The position numbers and the translations under genes were made by a program. 64,000 nucleotides of DNA. Origin: Runella zeae DSM 19591 (lineage in GTDB: Bacteria > Bacteroidota > Bacteroidia > Cytophagales > Spirosomataceae). Positions 52,025-60,606 of this stretch are shown one piece after another. The stretch spans positions 1 through 64,000 of the forward strand of contig NZ_AUIF01000003.1 of assembly GCF_000423565.1 (NCBI RefSeq), given 5' to 3'. Position 1 is the stretch's first letter, and every line of letters begins with the position of its first letter. The notes beneath the pieces were generated by a model. That model did not search any database, was not told the origin of the DNA, and was given only the letters and a program-made list of their open reading frames with translations.

Positions 52025-52924
52025 ATGACTCGAATGTATTACTGGTTAGGTGCTTTTTTGGTTTTCTTTGCGGCATTTTGTTTTGCGTTGAAAGGTATTT
52101 TTATCAAACTCGCGTTTCGATATAACATAGACTCTATTTCCTTACTAACATTGCGGATGGTTTTTTCGCTCCCCATATATCTATTTATAGCGTGGCGATT
52201 GGCGGCTCGAGAGCAAAATGTAAAGCTCTCTCTTCGCGAATGGGGGTGGGTATCGATATTGGGAATCATGGGGTATTATGTAGCTAGTTTTTTCAATTTT
52301 GAGGCATTCAACTACATCACTGCGAGCCTTGAACGAATTCTGCTTTTTATTTACCCCACCTTTGTGTTGCTTATCAATGCTTTTTTTCGTCAAAAACCTG
52401 TTTCTAAACTTCAGCTCCTCGCTTTGGGATTGACGTATTCGGGTATTTTGCTAGCTTTTTTTGAAAATATTGACTCTGCCCAACAAACAAACCTGTTTTT
52501 AGGTGCGTTTTGGGTGATTTGTAGTGGTCTGGCTTACTCATTGTTTTTGGTAGGAGGAGATAAAATTATTCCGCAAGTGGGCCCCCAAAAGTTTACGACT
52601 TACGCTCTTATCGCGGCTACTGTGCCTGTGTTGATACATTGTTTTATCGTCAATCGTTTCCAAATTTGGCATTATCCAATCGAAGTCTATTGGATTGGTA
52701 TTACGATGGCTATCTTGGTGACGGTATTGCCTACTTTTGCTATTGCCGAAGGTATCAAACGAGTCGGCTCGGGCAATGCGTCTATTATTGCCAGTATTGG
52801 GCCTATTTTTACAATTTTTTTGGCTACTTATATCCTAGATGAAAATATCTCAATACCCCAAATCTTAGGTACATTGCTGGTGCTACTGGGGGTGTTTTTG
52901 ATAGGGTGGAAAGGCAAAAAATAA
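52025..52924 (+). CDS. EamA (DMT) family transporter
   Basis: A 299-residue membrane protein with ten predicted helices and two EamA repeats (YYWLGAFLVFFAAFCFALKG in the first; NLFLGAFWVICSGLAYSLFL in the second). The final segment LGTLLVLLGVFLIGWKGKK is typical. These carriers usually export amino acids, metabolites or nucleotide sugars; no substrate can be read. A stem of CCGACAAAA/TTTTGTCGG (52925-52960) follows the stop. Confidence 0.85.
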   Translation: MTRMYYWLGAFLVFFAAFCFALKGIFIKLAFRYNIDSISLLTLRMVFSLPIYLFIAWRLAAREQNVKLSLREWGWVSILGIMGYYVASFFNFEAFNYITASLERILLFIYPTFVLLINAFFRQKPVSKLQLLALGLTYSGILLAFFENIDSAQQTNLFLGAFWVICSGLAYSLFLVGGDKIIPQVGPQKFTTYALIAATVPVLIHCFIVNRFQIWHYPIEVYWIGITMAILVTVLPTFAIAEGIKRVGSGNASIIASIGPIFTIFLATYILDENISIPQILGTLLVLLGVFLIGWKGKK

Positions 52925-52960
52925 CCGACAAAAAAAGTCGATATAAACTTCTTTTGTCGG
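52925..52960. terminator. Hairpin between the EamA and aldo/keto reductase genes
   Basis: CCGACAAAA (52925-52933) pairs perfectly with TTTTGTCGG (52952-52960) around an 18-nt A/T-rich loop. The two genes converge here, so a terminator role is likely, although no clean T run follows. Confidence 0.5.
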
Positions 52961-52977
52961 CTCAGAAAGTGGAAATA

Positions 52978-53949
52978 CTACTGACTCCAGCTTGTAGGAC
53001 TACGATTCCAACGATGTGTTTTAAGTTGTTCTAGTAGCGATTCGGGTAGAAGCCGTTCGTCACTTGCGGCCATATTGGCTTCTACATTCCGAACTTTACG
53101 CATACCGGGTATGGTAGTGGCTACATCATTGTTGGCCAAAATAAATCGTAGTGCCATTTCAGGCATATTCATTCCAGAAGGAATAAGCGGGCGAAGTGCA
53201 TCAGCGTGTTCGACGCTCGAAATGAGATTTTCGGGCACAAAGTAAGTACTCCGCCAATCATCTGCCGGAAACTTCGTGTCCTTGGTGAATGTCCCTGTGA
53301 GCGTACCTTCATCGAAGGGCACGCGCGCAATGACCGCCACATCTAGCTCTCTACAAAGCGGAAAAAGGTTGTCTTCGGGAGCTTGGTCAAAGATGTTATA
53401 AATGACTTGCACTGCGGAGATTTTTCCCGTACGGAGGGTATTGAGAACGTTGTCAGGTTCCCAACGGTTCACACTTACTCCCCAATGCTGCACTTTGCCA
53501 TCGCGAGTTAGCTTTTCAATGGCATTTTGCCATTCTTCGCGCTGTGCCCAATGGTCTTCCCATACATGAAACTGCTGTAAATCGATAGTATCGACTCCCA
53601 GATTTTTGAGGCTTTTTTCGGTGTATTCAATGATATGACTAGCGGGAAAACAGTCGTCGAGGCTAAATTCTGGTTTAGAAGGCCACTTAAAGTTTTTTGG
53701 TGGGATTTTGGTTGCAATGTACAGACGTTTGTCTGCATGTTGCTTTACAATTTTGCCGAGTATTTGTTCACTTAAACCAGCCCCGTAGCCCCAAGCGGTG
53801 TCAAAAAAATTACACCCCAGTTCTACTGAACGATTGAGGGCGGTGTTATACTCGGCTTCTTCTGAGCCTGTCCAGCCCGCTAAGCCCCACATGCCATAAC
53901 CGATTTCGCTTACTTGCCAGTCGGTTTTTCCAAATCTTCGATATTGCAT
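52978..53949 (-). CDS. Aldo/keto reductase
   Basis: A 323-residue NADPH-dependent aldo/keto reductase. CNFFDTAWGYGAGLSEQILG carries the catalytic Asp and Tyr, ATKIPPKNF the Lys, and LQQFHVWEDHWA the His of the AKR tetrad. The motif order and length match the YajO/Tas-like subgroup. No pathway neighbours point to a substrate. Confidence 0.9.
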   Translation of the reverse strand: MQYRRFGKTDWQVSEIGYGMWGLAGWTGSEEAEYNTALNRSVELGCNFFDTAWGYGAGLSEQILGKIVKQHADKRLYIATKIPPKNFKWPSKPEFSLDDCFPASHIIEYTEKSLKNLGVDTIDLQQFHVWEDHWAQREEWQNAIEKLTRDGKVQHWGVSVNRWEPDNVLNTLRTGKISAVQVIYNIFDQAPEDNLFPLCRELDVAVIARVPFDEGTLTGTFTKDTKFPADDWRSTYFVPENLISSVEHADALRPLIPSGMNMPEMALRFILANNDVATTIPGMRKVRNVEANMAASDERLLPESLLEQLKTHRWNRSPTSWSQ

Positions 53950-54013
53950 TGTTTTGGTATGATATTTTTAAAAGAAAAACTAACGTATATTGGAATGTTA
54001 TTTTTGATAAGCT

Positions 54014-56452
54014 ATGGCTATTCCTAAAATACTCAAAATAAGTTTATACCTTATTGGAGCTTTCGTGGTTTTGATAAGTGGGATAGGTATGTGGGCATAT
54101 CAATACCGTGATGATTTGTTTCGCTACATTGTCAAAGAAGCCAATCAGCATATCAATGGACGAGTGAGCATCAAGGATTTTGGTTTTACTCCTTTTGCCA
54201 ATGGTATAGGATTTACTTTTTCGTTGTTTGGAGTTCAATTGCAAGATACGGCTTTTGTACGTCATCAAACGAAGTTGCTATCACTTGAGCAGCTTACGCT
54301 TGAAATAGACGCCCGTAAGCTTTTAAGTAGAGAATTGAAAATTACTTCTGTTTGTTTAAAAGAAGGAAAAATTTCTGTTTTTGTGGACAGAAATGGCTAC
54401 AGTAATCTAAGTGTTTTTAGTCAGATAGATTCTCTAGATACCACTCAGGTTTCTTCGCAGTCTCCTATGCTACGCCAAATTTTCGGCAATTTAAAGGAGG
54501 TTTGTTTGAAAGATGTAGCGTTTTCGCTACAAAATTCCCCTAAAAATCAAAGAATTGGCTTTACGGCTGAAGACCTCGCCAATAAGTTTTCTCAAATAGA
54601 TTCTCTTTGGAGAATGAAGCTCAAAGGAGAAGTTTATTTTGAGGGACTGGCTTTCAATGTAAAAAGGGGGGCTTTTTTAGAAAATAAAAAAACTACCTTG
54701 GCCTTAGAACTGGTATTTAACCCTGAGATTTCTGTCCTAGAAGTTTTACCGTCTTCGGTGCATGTTTTTCAAGATGTATTTTCTTTGGAAGGTAGTGTAG
54801 ATTTTTCGTCGGAAGGGCATCTCAAACTTCAAATAGATACAGATACCATCGCGGCGCCTCGCGCTTTGGCTATTTTGCCTAAAACGTTGGAAAAAAAAAT
54901 AAGCCAATTTGAAATTTTACCCATTGTAACAGGACACGTATACTTAGATGCTCCTCTACGTCAAAGAGGTACTGACCCATTGGTGGTGGTCGATTTTCAA
55001 ACCCATACTTTCGAATACCAAAGCCCTATTGGACCTTTGTCGGAAGTAATAGCGACGGGGCACTTTACAAATCAAGTAGATTCTTTGCTGCCCATTGGCA
55101 ATCAGAATTCGCACATTGTCGCAAAAAATGTAAGTGCCTTATTTAATGGGGTGATTCCGATGAATACTGCTTTTACAGTATCAGATTTGGATGAGCCAAT
55201 GCTGGTGATGGAGGGGAATTTTAGGGCACAGTTGAAAGAATGCAATGACTTGATTGATGAGCGTAATTTCAAACTAATATCGGGCAATGTATGGGTAGAT
55301 TACTGCTATGAAGGAAGTATGAATCCTATTTTTGACCCCAATACCAAACAACTCAATGGCAAACTTGACGGTCATGCCAAGCTTGAAAATGGGGCTTTTG
55401 TGTATCTCCCTCACCGTCTTAGTTTTAGTGGAATGAATAGTGGGATGCGTTTTAATGGTAAGAAGGTCGAAATATCATACTTACATCTAAAGCATCAAAA
55501 AAACCAAATAAAAATGAGTGGTAAGGTGCAAGGGTTACTGCCTTATGCTTTTAATTCTACGGGTAAAGTAATAGGGGATATCGCCGTATTTACCCCTGAT
55601 TTGGGACTTGACTGGATTCGTAACTATAAACATGCAGGAAGAAGCAATGGAAAGTTTTTTACGCAATTGGTAGACAAAATCCTTTCTCATTTAGAGTTGA
55701 AGACATTGTTGCTTGCTAAAAAAGTACATTATCGAAATTTTCAGGCCGAAAACGTAAAGGGCAAAGTATATCTTAGTGAAAAAGCTATCAGATGTGAAAA
55801 TGTGCGAATGAATGCTTTTGGAGGAACTTTTGAGGTGACAGGAGGCATCGATAACTTCAACCAAGCGATTCATCGACTGTATGCAAAAGGACGTCTCAAC
55901 AATGCCAACGTTCAAAAAGTCTTTTATGGTTTTGAAAATTTTGGGCAAGAGACGGTCTCCGACCAGAATCTGAAAGGAAAAATAAGTGCTTCTTTTTCCT
56001 ACTCAAGTCAGCTCAACAAAGACTTCAAATTGATTCCCTCGACCATGAATGGGCGCTTGGCTTTTGAGCTTGTGGATGCAGAACTAAACCATTTTGAACC
56101 GCTCAAAAAAATGCAACGAGTGTTTTTCAAAAGAAGAAATTTTGATAATGTTCGTTTTGAGCGCCTTCAAAATGAGTTTGTGTTGCAAGGCCAAGAAATC
56201 AACATGGCTCAAATGAAAATAGCTTCAAGCGTATTAACTTTCTTTGTAGGGGGTACTTATAGTTTTGGTACTAAAACGGACTTACTGGTGCATGTACCTT
56301 TAAGTAATTTGAAGAGGGAGGATAATGATGAGCAGCACATCATTCATGACCTCAATGGGCGAAACCTAATCATCAGAGCCGTAGAAGAGGAAGGGGAGGT
56401 AAAACTGAAATATCACCTTGATTGGCGAAAAAAACAACGAAATGTTTTGTAA
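54014..56452 (+). CDS. AsmA-like protein
   Basis: An 812-residue protein with an N-terminal membrane helix (ISLYLIGAFVVLISGIGMWA, residues ~9-28) followed by a long beta-rich region of AsmA/DUF3971 type: IKDFGFTPFANGIGFTFSLF, LSLEQLTLEIDARKLLSREL, NGKLDGHAKLENGAFVYLP. AsmA/TamB-like proteins span the periplasm as lipid-transfer bridges to the outer membrane. It is a lone gene, divergent from the aldo/keto reductase. The specific lipid cargo is unknown. Confidence 0.8.
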   Translation: MAIPKILKISLYLIGAFVVLISGIGMWAYQYRDDLFRYIVKEANQHINGRVSIKDFGFTPFANGIGFTFSLFGVQLQDTAFVRHQTKLLSLEQLTLEIDARKLLSRELKITSVCLKEGKISVFVDRNGYSNLSVFSQIDSLDTTQVSSQSPMLRQIFGNLKEVCLKDVAFSLQNSPKNQRIGFTAEDLANKFSQIDSLWRMKLKGEVYFEGLAFNVKRGAFLENKKTTLALELVFNPEISVLEVLPSSVHVFQDVFSLEGSVDFSSEGHLKLQIDTDTIAAPRALAILPKTLEKKISQFEILPIVTGHVYLDAPLRQRGTDPLVVVDFQTHTFEYQSPIGPLSEVIATGHFTNQVDSLLPIGNQNSHIVAKNVSALFNGVIPMNTAFTVSDLDEPMLVMEGNFRAQLKECNDLIDERNFKLISGNVWVDYCYEGSMNPIFDPNTKQLNGKLDGHAKLENGAFVYLPHRLSFSGMNSGMRFNGKKVEISYLHLKHQKNQIKMSGKVQGLLPYAFNSTGKVIGDIAVFTPDLGLDWIRNYKHAGRSNGKFFTQLVDKILSHLELKTLLLAKKVHYRNFQAENVKGKVYLSEKAIRCENVRMNAFGGTFEVTGGIDNFNQAIHRLYAKGRLNNANVQKVFYGFENFGQETVSDQNLKGKISASFSYSSQLNKDFKLIPSTMNGRLAFELVDAELNHFEPLKKMQRVFFKRRNFDNVRFERLQNEFVLQGQEINMAQMKIASSVLTFFVGGTYSFGTKTDLLVHVPLSNLKREDNDEQHIIHDLNGRNLIIRAVEEEGEVKLKYHLDWRKKQRNVL

Positions 56453-56851
56453 TTCGCCTTAAAGTTTCCTGTAAAAATTAATAAATAATTAACAATTTGG
56501 TAATATTGAAATGAGCCTAGATTAAGGGCTATGAGCGTAATTTTGTGCCGTAAGTTTTAACCAAGAGATACAGCTTCTCAGAAGCCTAATCAGTAAGAAT
56601 GAGGGTTTTGGAGAATAGCTAAAAAACTTAAAGATTTCATAACGACTTAGAGGGTAAGCAACTTTGGTTTGATAAACTTTGCCGTTGTACATTTGCTTAT
56701 TCTGAAAACAACTACTTACTTCACAAATCAAATCCGTGACTTTTGAAAAATCCCTCTTTTAGATTTGTTTTAAGCGCTAACTTCTTGATGAAGAGTAGTT
56801 CGTTGCCTTCCTTAAACGAAAAAAACAAATAAACTTTTACGCTCACTTCCT
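56453..56851. other. Intergenic region before the PiT gene
   Basis: About 400 bp. A TAATTTTG box at 56538-56545 lacks a -33 partner at the right distance. A 69-codon minus-strand frame (56522-56731) has no recognisable features. I see no RNA gene, terminator stem or repeat. Confidence 0.5.
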
Positions 56852-58273
56852 ATGTTTGGTTTAGAATTAGACATTTTTATTCTGCTCTTCATATGCATTT
56901 TATGCGCTTGTGCTTTTGAATTTGTAAATGGATTTCATGACACTGCCAATGCCGTGGCTACCGTCATATACACCAACTCTCTCAAGCCAACGACCGCCGT
57001 TATATGGTCAGGTTTTTGTAATTTCTTAGGTGTACTTTTAGGCGGGATTGCCGTAGCGATGGGGATTGTGAATTTACTTCCTGTGGAGCTGCTCATCGAC
57101 CAAAATGTCTATCACAGTATTGCGATGGTGCTTTCTTTGTTGTTGAGTGCGATCATTTGGAATTTTGGAACGTGGTATTTTGGTCTTCCTTCTTCTAGCT
57201 CTCATACGTTGATTGGATCGATTTTGGGGGTAGGTTTGGCATTTTCGATGATGCCTGAGGCTAGCGATGGCGCAGGAGTCAATTGGGGAAAAGCCACCGA
57301 AATCTTCGGTTCGTTGTTGCTGTCTCCTTTAGTAGGTTTTAGTTTGGCGGTTACATTGATGTTTATATTGCGTCGTTCACTTAGTAAAGAAACCCGCGAG
57401 CAAGTATTCAGTGAACCCAAAAAAAACCAAGAACCTCCTTTGTGGATTCGGGCGATTTTGATTTTGACGTGTACAGGGGTAAGCTTTTTTCATGGAAACA
57501 ATGACGGCCAAAAAGGTGTAGGGCTAGTAATGTTGATTTTGATTGGAATTGTACCAGCCTATTTTGCGCTCAATGATAAAGTAGAACCTCAATCAATGAA
57601 AAAAAACCTGATAGCGATTGAGCAAACTATGAACAAAATAGATACTACGCTGCTAGGAGTAGAAGAAAAAAAGCAATTGGCTAAAGTGAAGAGTAGTAGT
57701 AGTGATTTAAACAATTTGATTAACGTTTCGGCGGCAGAAACACAAATCAAGCAAGACGAACGCTTGGATGCTCGTCGTGATATTTTAGTGATCAATAGTA
57801 ATCTAAAAAAACTGTCAGAAAGTGCATCTGTCAATCTTAGCCCTCAAGATAAGGCAATTTTGAAAGAAAGTACAGATGATAAAAAGGGCCTACGTCGCTA
57901 TACCGACTATGCGCCATTTTGGGTAGTACTCATGATTTCGCTTTCGTTGGGGTTGGGCACGATGGTAGGCTGGAAGCGAATTGTGGTAACTGTGGGAGAA
58001 AAAATCGGTAAATCTCACCTTACCTATGCGCAAGGAGCTTCGGCGGAGCTAGTAGCAGCGAGTACGATTGGCTTGGCTTCGGGCTTAGGTTTGCCTGTGA
58101 GTACTACGCACATGTTGTCGTCGGGGATAGCGGGTACGATGGTAGCGAGTAAAGGAATTAAAAATTTACAAGCCAAGACAGTAAGAAATATTTTGTTGGC
58201 ATGGGTACTCACTTTACCTGTGTCGATTTTCTTATCGTTTACGTTATATGTCTTTTTCCGTTGGATTTTGTAA
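56852..58273 (+). CDS. PiT family inorganic phosphate transporter
   Basis: A 473-residue PiT transporter (proton or sodium:phosphate symporter). The two family signature repeats are present: FEFVNGFHDTANAVATVIY and the C-terminal GLASGLGLPVSTTHMLSSGI. A GxSxxHTL-type SSSSHTLIGSILG motif lies at ~112-124. A large cytoplasmic loop (~240-345) separates the halves, as in PitA-like proteins. The terminator at 58307 closes the unit. No pho genes are nearby. Confidence 0.9.
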   Translation: MFGLELDIFILLFICILCACAFEFVNGFHDTANAVATVIYTNSLKPTTAVIWSGFCNFLGVLLGGIAVAMGIVNLLPVELLIDQNVYHSIAMVLSLLLSAIIWNFGTWYFGLPSSSSHTLIGSILGVGLAFSMMPEASDGAGVNWGKATEIFGSLLLSPLVGFSLAVTLMFILRRSLSKETREQVFSEPKKNQEPPLWIRAILILTCTGVSFFHGNNDGQKGVGLVMLILIGIVPAYFALNDKVEPQSMKKNLIAIEQTMNKIDTTLLGVEEKKQLAKVKSSSSDLNNLINVSAAETQIKQDERLDARRDILVINSNLKKLSESASVNLSPQDKAILKESTDDKKGLRRYTDYAPFWVVLMISLSLGLGTMVGWKRIVVTVGEKIGKSHLTYAQGASAELVAASTIGLASGLGLPVSTTHMLSSGIAGTMVASKGIKNLQAKTVRNILLAWVLTLPVSIFLSFTLYVFFRWIL

Positions 58274-58306
58274 GTATTAGGTCATAAATACTCAAAAAAC
58301 ACTTTT

Positions 58307-58342
58307 AAACCTGACAGAAAATCTATACTGTCAGGTTTTTTT
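58307..58342 (+). terminator. Intrinsic terminator after the PiT gene
   Basis: AAACCTGACAG (58307-58317) pairs perfectly with CTGTCAGGTTT (58328-58338) and a T run follows to 58342. Confidence 0.9.
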
Positions 58343-58433
58343 ATGCAACATTTCAACAATATTTAGCGTTAAAATTAAGCATCAAACAACTCTTTTGCTA
58401 ACTTAGCCGCATACGTATCGTTCCAGAACTATT

Positions 58434-60461
58434 ATGCAAAAGCATACATTTATATCAAGCGTGGTGATGGTGGGTTTTTTAGCCCTTCTAGTAGCCTGTA
58501 ACTCTACCCAATCGATTTTTAAAAAAGGGGTACGTAAATTTGATAATGGGGAATATGACCTAGCTATCAAAGATTTACAAACCGCCGAAAAAGCAAACTA
58601 TGAAGTAGGGAGAGCCAATTATCTCATTGCAGAGTCGTATCGCATGTCCAATAGGTTTGAATTGGCGGTGCCTTATTATCAAAAGGCTTTAGAAAATGGT
58701 ATCACAAATCCTGAAGCTCCTTTCAATTATGCGTTTGCACTCAAAGCCGCTGGCAAATATTCCGAAGCAGCCGCACAGCTTGAGAAGTTTATCACAAGCA
58801 ACCCTACCAATAAAGTAGCTGCCGAAAAAGCCAATCGTGAGCTTTATACATTAAAATCAATAGATGTAATCCAGCAAAAAAAGACGTTTTATCAAGTAAA
58901 AAACTTGGGGAAACTCAATACCCCTGGTGCCGAATTTTCGCCTTTTGTGAAGGACGATGATTTGATTTTTGCGGCTTCGCGGAAAGCTACCGTTTATAAA
59001 ACCAACGGTATGCCCATGACGGGGATTTATAAGGTAAAACTAGCCGAAAACTACGACGAAACAGGAGGCGATGCTCAGATTTTTAGCCCTTCCTTGTTTT
59101 TGGAAGGAGTCAATGAGGCCAATGTCACCTTTACAAAAGACGGCAAAACCGTAGTATTTGCTAGAGGAAACACCGGCAAACGCAAAGGCACCGCAGATGT
59201 GGATTTGTATTTGAGCCGTTTTGCAAGTGGGCAATGGACCGAACCGCGTTTGATTCCGGTAAGTGATTCGGCTTCTTGGGATGGAAGTCCCGCGTTTTCT
59301 CGTGATGGTCGTACTCTATATTTTTGTTCCAATCGTCCCGGTGGCGTAGGTGGTATTGATATTTATCGTACCAATATGGATGCTTCGGGGCGTTTTAGCA
59401 AACCCGTAAATATGGGGAAAGATATCAACACCCCTGGCGATGAGATGTTTCCGTATGTAGGGCCCGATGCTAAACTCTATTTTGCATCCGACGGGCATCC
59501 GGGCTTGGGCAAACTTGATTTGTTTGTGGCTACTCGTTCGCAAGGCGTTATTTCGGTCGAAAACTTGGGCTCACCTATCAATTCTCGTTTCGACGATTTT
59601 GGGTTGGTATTTATTGATGATGAGATGAAATACGGATTTTTCTCGTCGAATCGTGAAGGAGGCAAAGGCGATGATGATATTTATTTTGTAGAAGATGAAA
59701 GCGTAGGTCTTGATTCTACCCAACTTGCAGAATTAGAAAAGCTACCACTGGACGACCCACGGCGTCGTACAATTGCTAAACCTGAACCACCCAAAATCGT
59801 TAATTATTATTTAGCAGGTACCATTTCTTCTAACGAAACGCCTAGCTTACCGCTAGATTCGGCTGTAGTTAAAATTTATGAAGCCTCTGCCGATAGTTTG
59901 ATAGGACAAGGCAGTACCAAAGGCGGGGGGATTTTTGGAACTTTTCCGTTGGAAGAAGGTAAAGACTATACCCTGCTCATAGAGAAGCCAGGTTATATAG
60001 CAAAGAGAGAGTCATTTACGATGGCGGGTAGGGCTATCCCTCAGATTTTCCGTAAAAAACTAACTATGGATACCACCTTTACGGTAGCCTATAAGCTCGA
60101 CCGTTTGGCAATCAATAAAACTTTTGTGTTGGAGAATATCTACTATGACCTTGATAAGTTCAATATTAGAGAAGATGCGGCGGTAGAACTAGATAAGTTG
60201 GTGCAGATTTTGAAAGACAATCCGACGGTTAGGATTGAATTAAGTTCGCATACCGATACCCGTGCTTCAGATTCTTACAACAATAAACTTTCTCAGAATA
60301 GGGCACAGTCGGCAGTGGATTATATTGCATCCAAAGGTATAGAAGCTGACCGCCTCGTTGCGAAAGGTTATGGAGAAACTCGCCTTATCATTAAGGATGC
60401 TAAAACCGAAGAAGAACACCAGAAAAACCGTCGTACAGAGTTTACGATTTTGAGTTATTAA
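58434..60461 (+). CDS. PorE-like OmpA lipoprotein (TPR, propeller, OmpA)
   Basis: A 675-residue outer-membrane lipoprotein (lipobox LVAC, lipidated Cys22). The order of domains is TPRs (~25-150), a PD40/WD40-like propeller (~160-445, e.g. FSRDGRTLYFCSNRPGGVGG), a carboxypeptidase-like regulatory domain (~460-545) and an OmpA C-terminal peptidoglycan-binding domain (~565-675; ELSSHTDTRASDSYNNKL with QNRAQSAVDYI). This is the architecture and length (~670) of PorE, a T9SS component that anchors the PorK/L/M/N core to peptidoglycan. Other TPR-PD40-OmpA paralogues occur in Bacteroidota, so PorE identity is likely but not proven. Confidence 0.85.
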   Translation: MQKHTFISSVVMVGFLALLVACNSTQSIFKKGVRKFDNGEYDLAIKDLQTAEKANYEVGRANYLIAESYRMSNRFELAVPYYQKALENGITNPEAPFNYAFALKAAGKYSEAAAQLEKFITSNPTNKVAAEKANRELYTLKSIDVIQQKKTFYQVKNLGKLNTPGAEFSPFVKDDDLIFAASRKATVYKTNGMPMTGIYKVKLAENYDETGGDAQIFSPSLFLEGVNEANVTFTKDGKTVVFARGNTGKRKGTADVDLYLSRFASGQWTEPRLIPVSDSASWDGSPAFSRDGRTLYFCSNRPGGVGGIDIYRTNMDASGRFSKPVNMGKDINTPGDEMFPYVGPDAKLYFASDGHPGLGKLDLFVATRSQGVISVENLGSPINSRFDDFGLVFIDDEMKYGFFSSNREGGKGDDDIYFVEDESVGLDSTQLAELEKLPLDDPRRRTIAKPEPPKIVNYYLAGTISSNETPSLPLDSAVVKIYEASADSLIGQGSTKGGGIFGTFPLEEGKDYTLLIEKPGYIAKRESFTMAGRAIPQIFRKKLTMDTTFTVAYKLDRLAINKTFVLENIYYDLDKFNIREDAAVELDKLVQILKDNPTVRIELSSHTDTRASDSYNNKLSQNRAQSAVDYIASKGIEADRLVAKGYGETRLIIKDAKTEEEHQKNRRTEFTILSY

Positions 60462-60466
60462 AATAT

Positions 60467-60503
60467 AACCCTGCCAAGATTCAAAACCTTGGCAGGGTTT
60501 TTT
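60467..60503 (+). terminator. Terminator copy 1 after the PorE-like gene
   Basis: AACCCTGCCAAG (60467-60478) pairs with CTTGGCAGGGTT (60488-60499) and a T run follows. It lies 6 bp after the stop codon and is nearly identical to copy 2 at 60566-60604. Confidence 0.9.
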
Positions 60504-60565
60504 GTTTCCCTTTCCAACCTCCTCAATGACTTCTAAAATCTTCTTAGTGACGTTGACGAGAATAT

Positions 60566-60604
60566 AACCCTGCCAAGGCTCAAAACCTTGGCAGGGTTTT
60601 TTGT
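60566..60604 (-). terminator. Terminator copy 2 at the alpha-2-macroglobulin end
   Basis: AACCCTGCCAAGG (60566-60578) pairs perfectly with CCTTGGCAGGGTT (60586-60598). It lies next to the minus-strand macroglobulin stop (60607). The two terminators are direct copies 99 bp apart. Confidence 0.85.
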
Positions 60605-60606
60605 TT

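Noticed and set aside
56522-56731. 69-codon minus-strand frame before the PiT gene
   Set aside because: Composition is that of intergenic DNA; no recognisable motif, promoter or terminator.
36696-60583. 13-mer TGCCAAGGCTCAA shared by the thioredoxin inverted repeat (36696) and terminator copy 2 (60571)
   Set aside because: With a 64-kb window dozens of shared 13-mers are expected by chance, and no larger similarity surrounds them.
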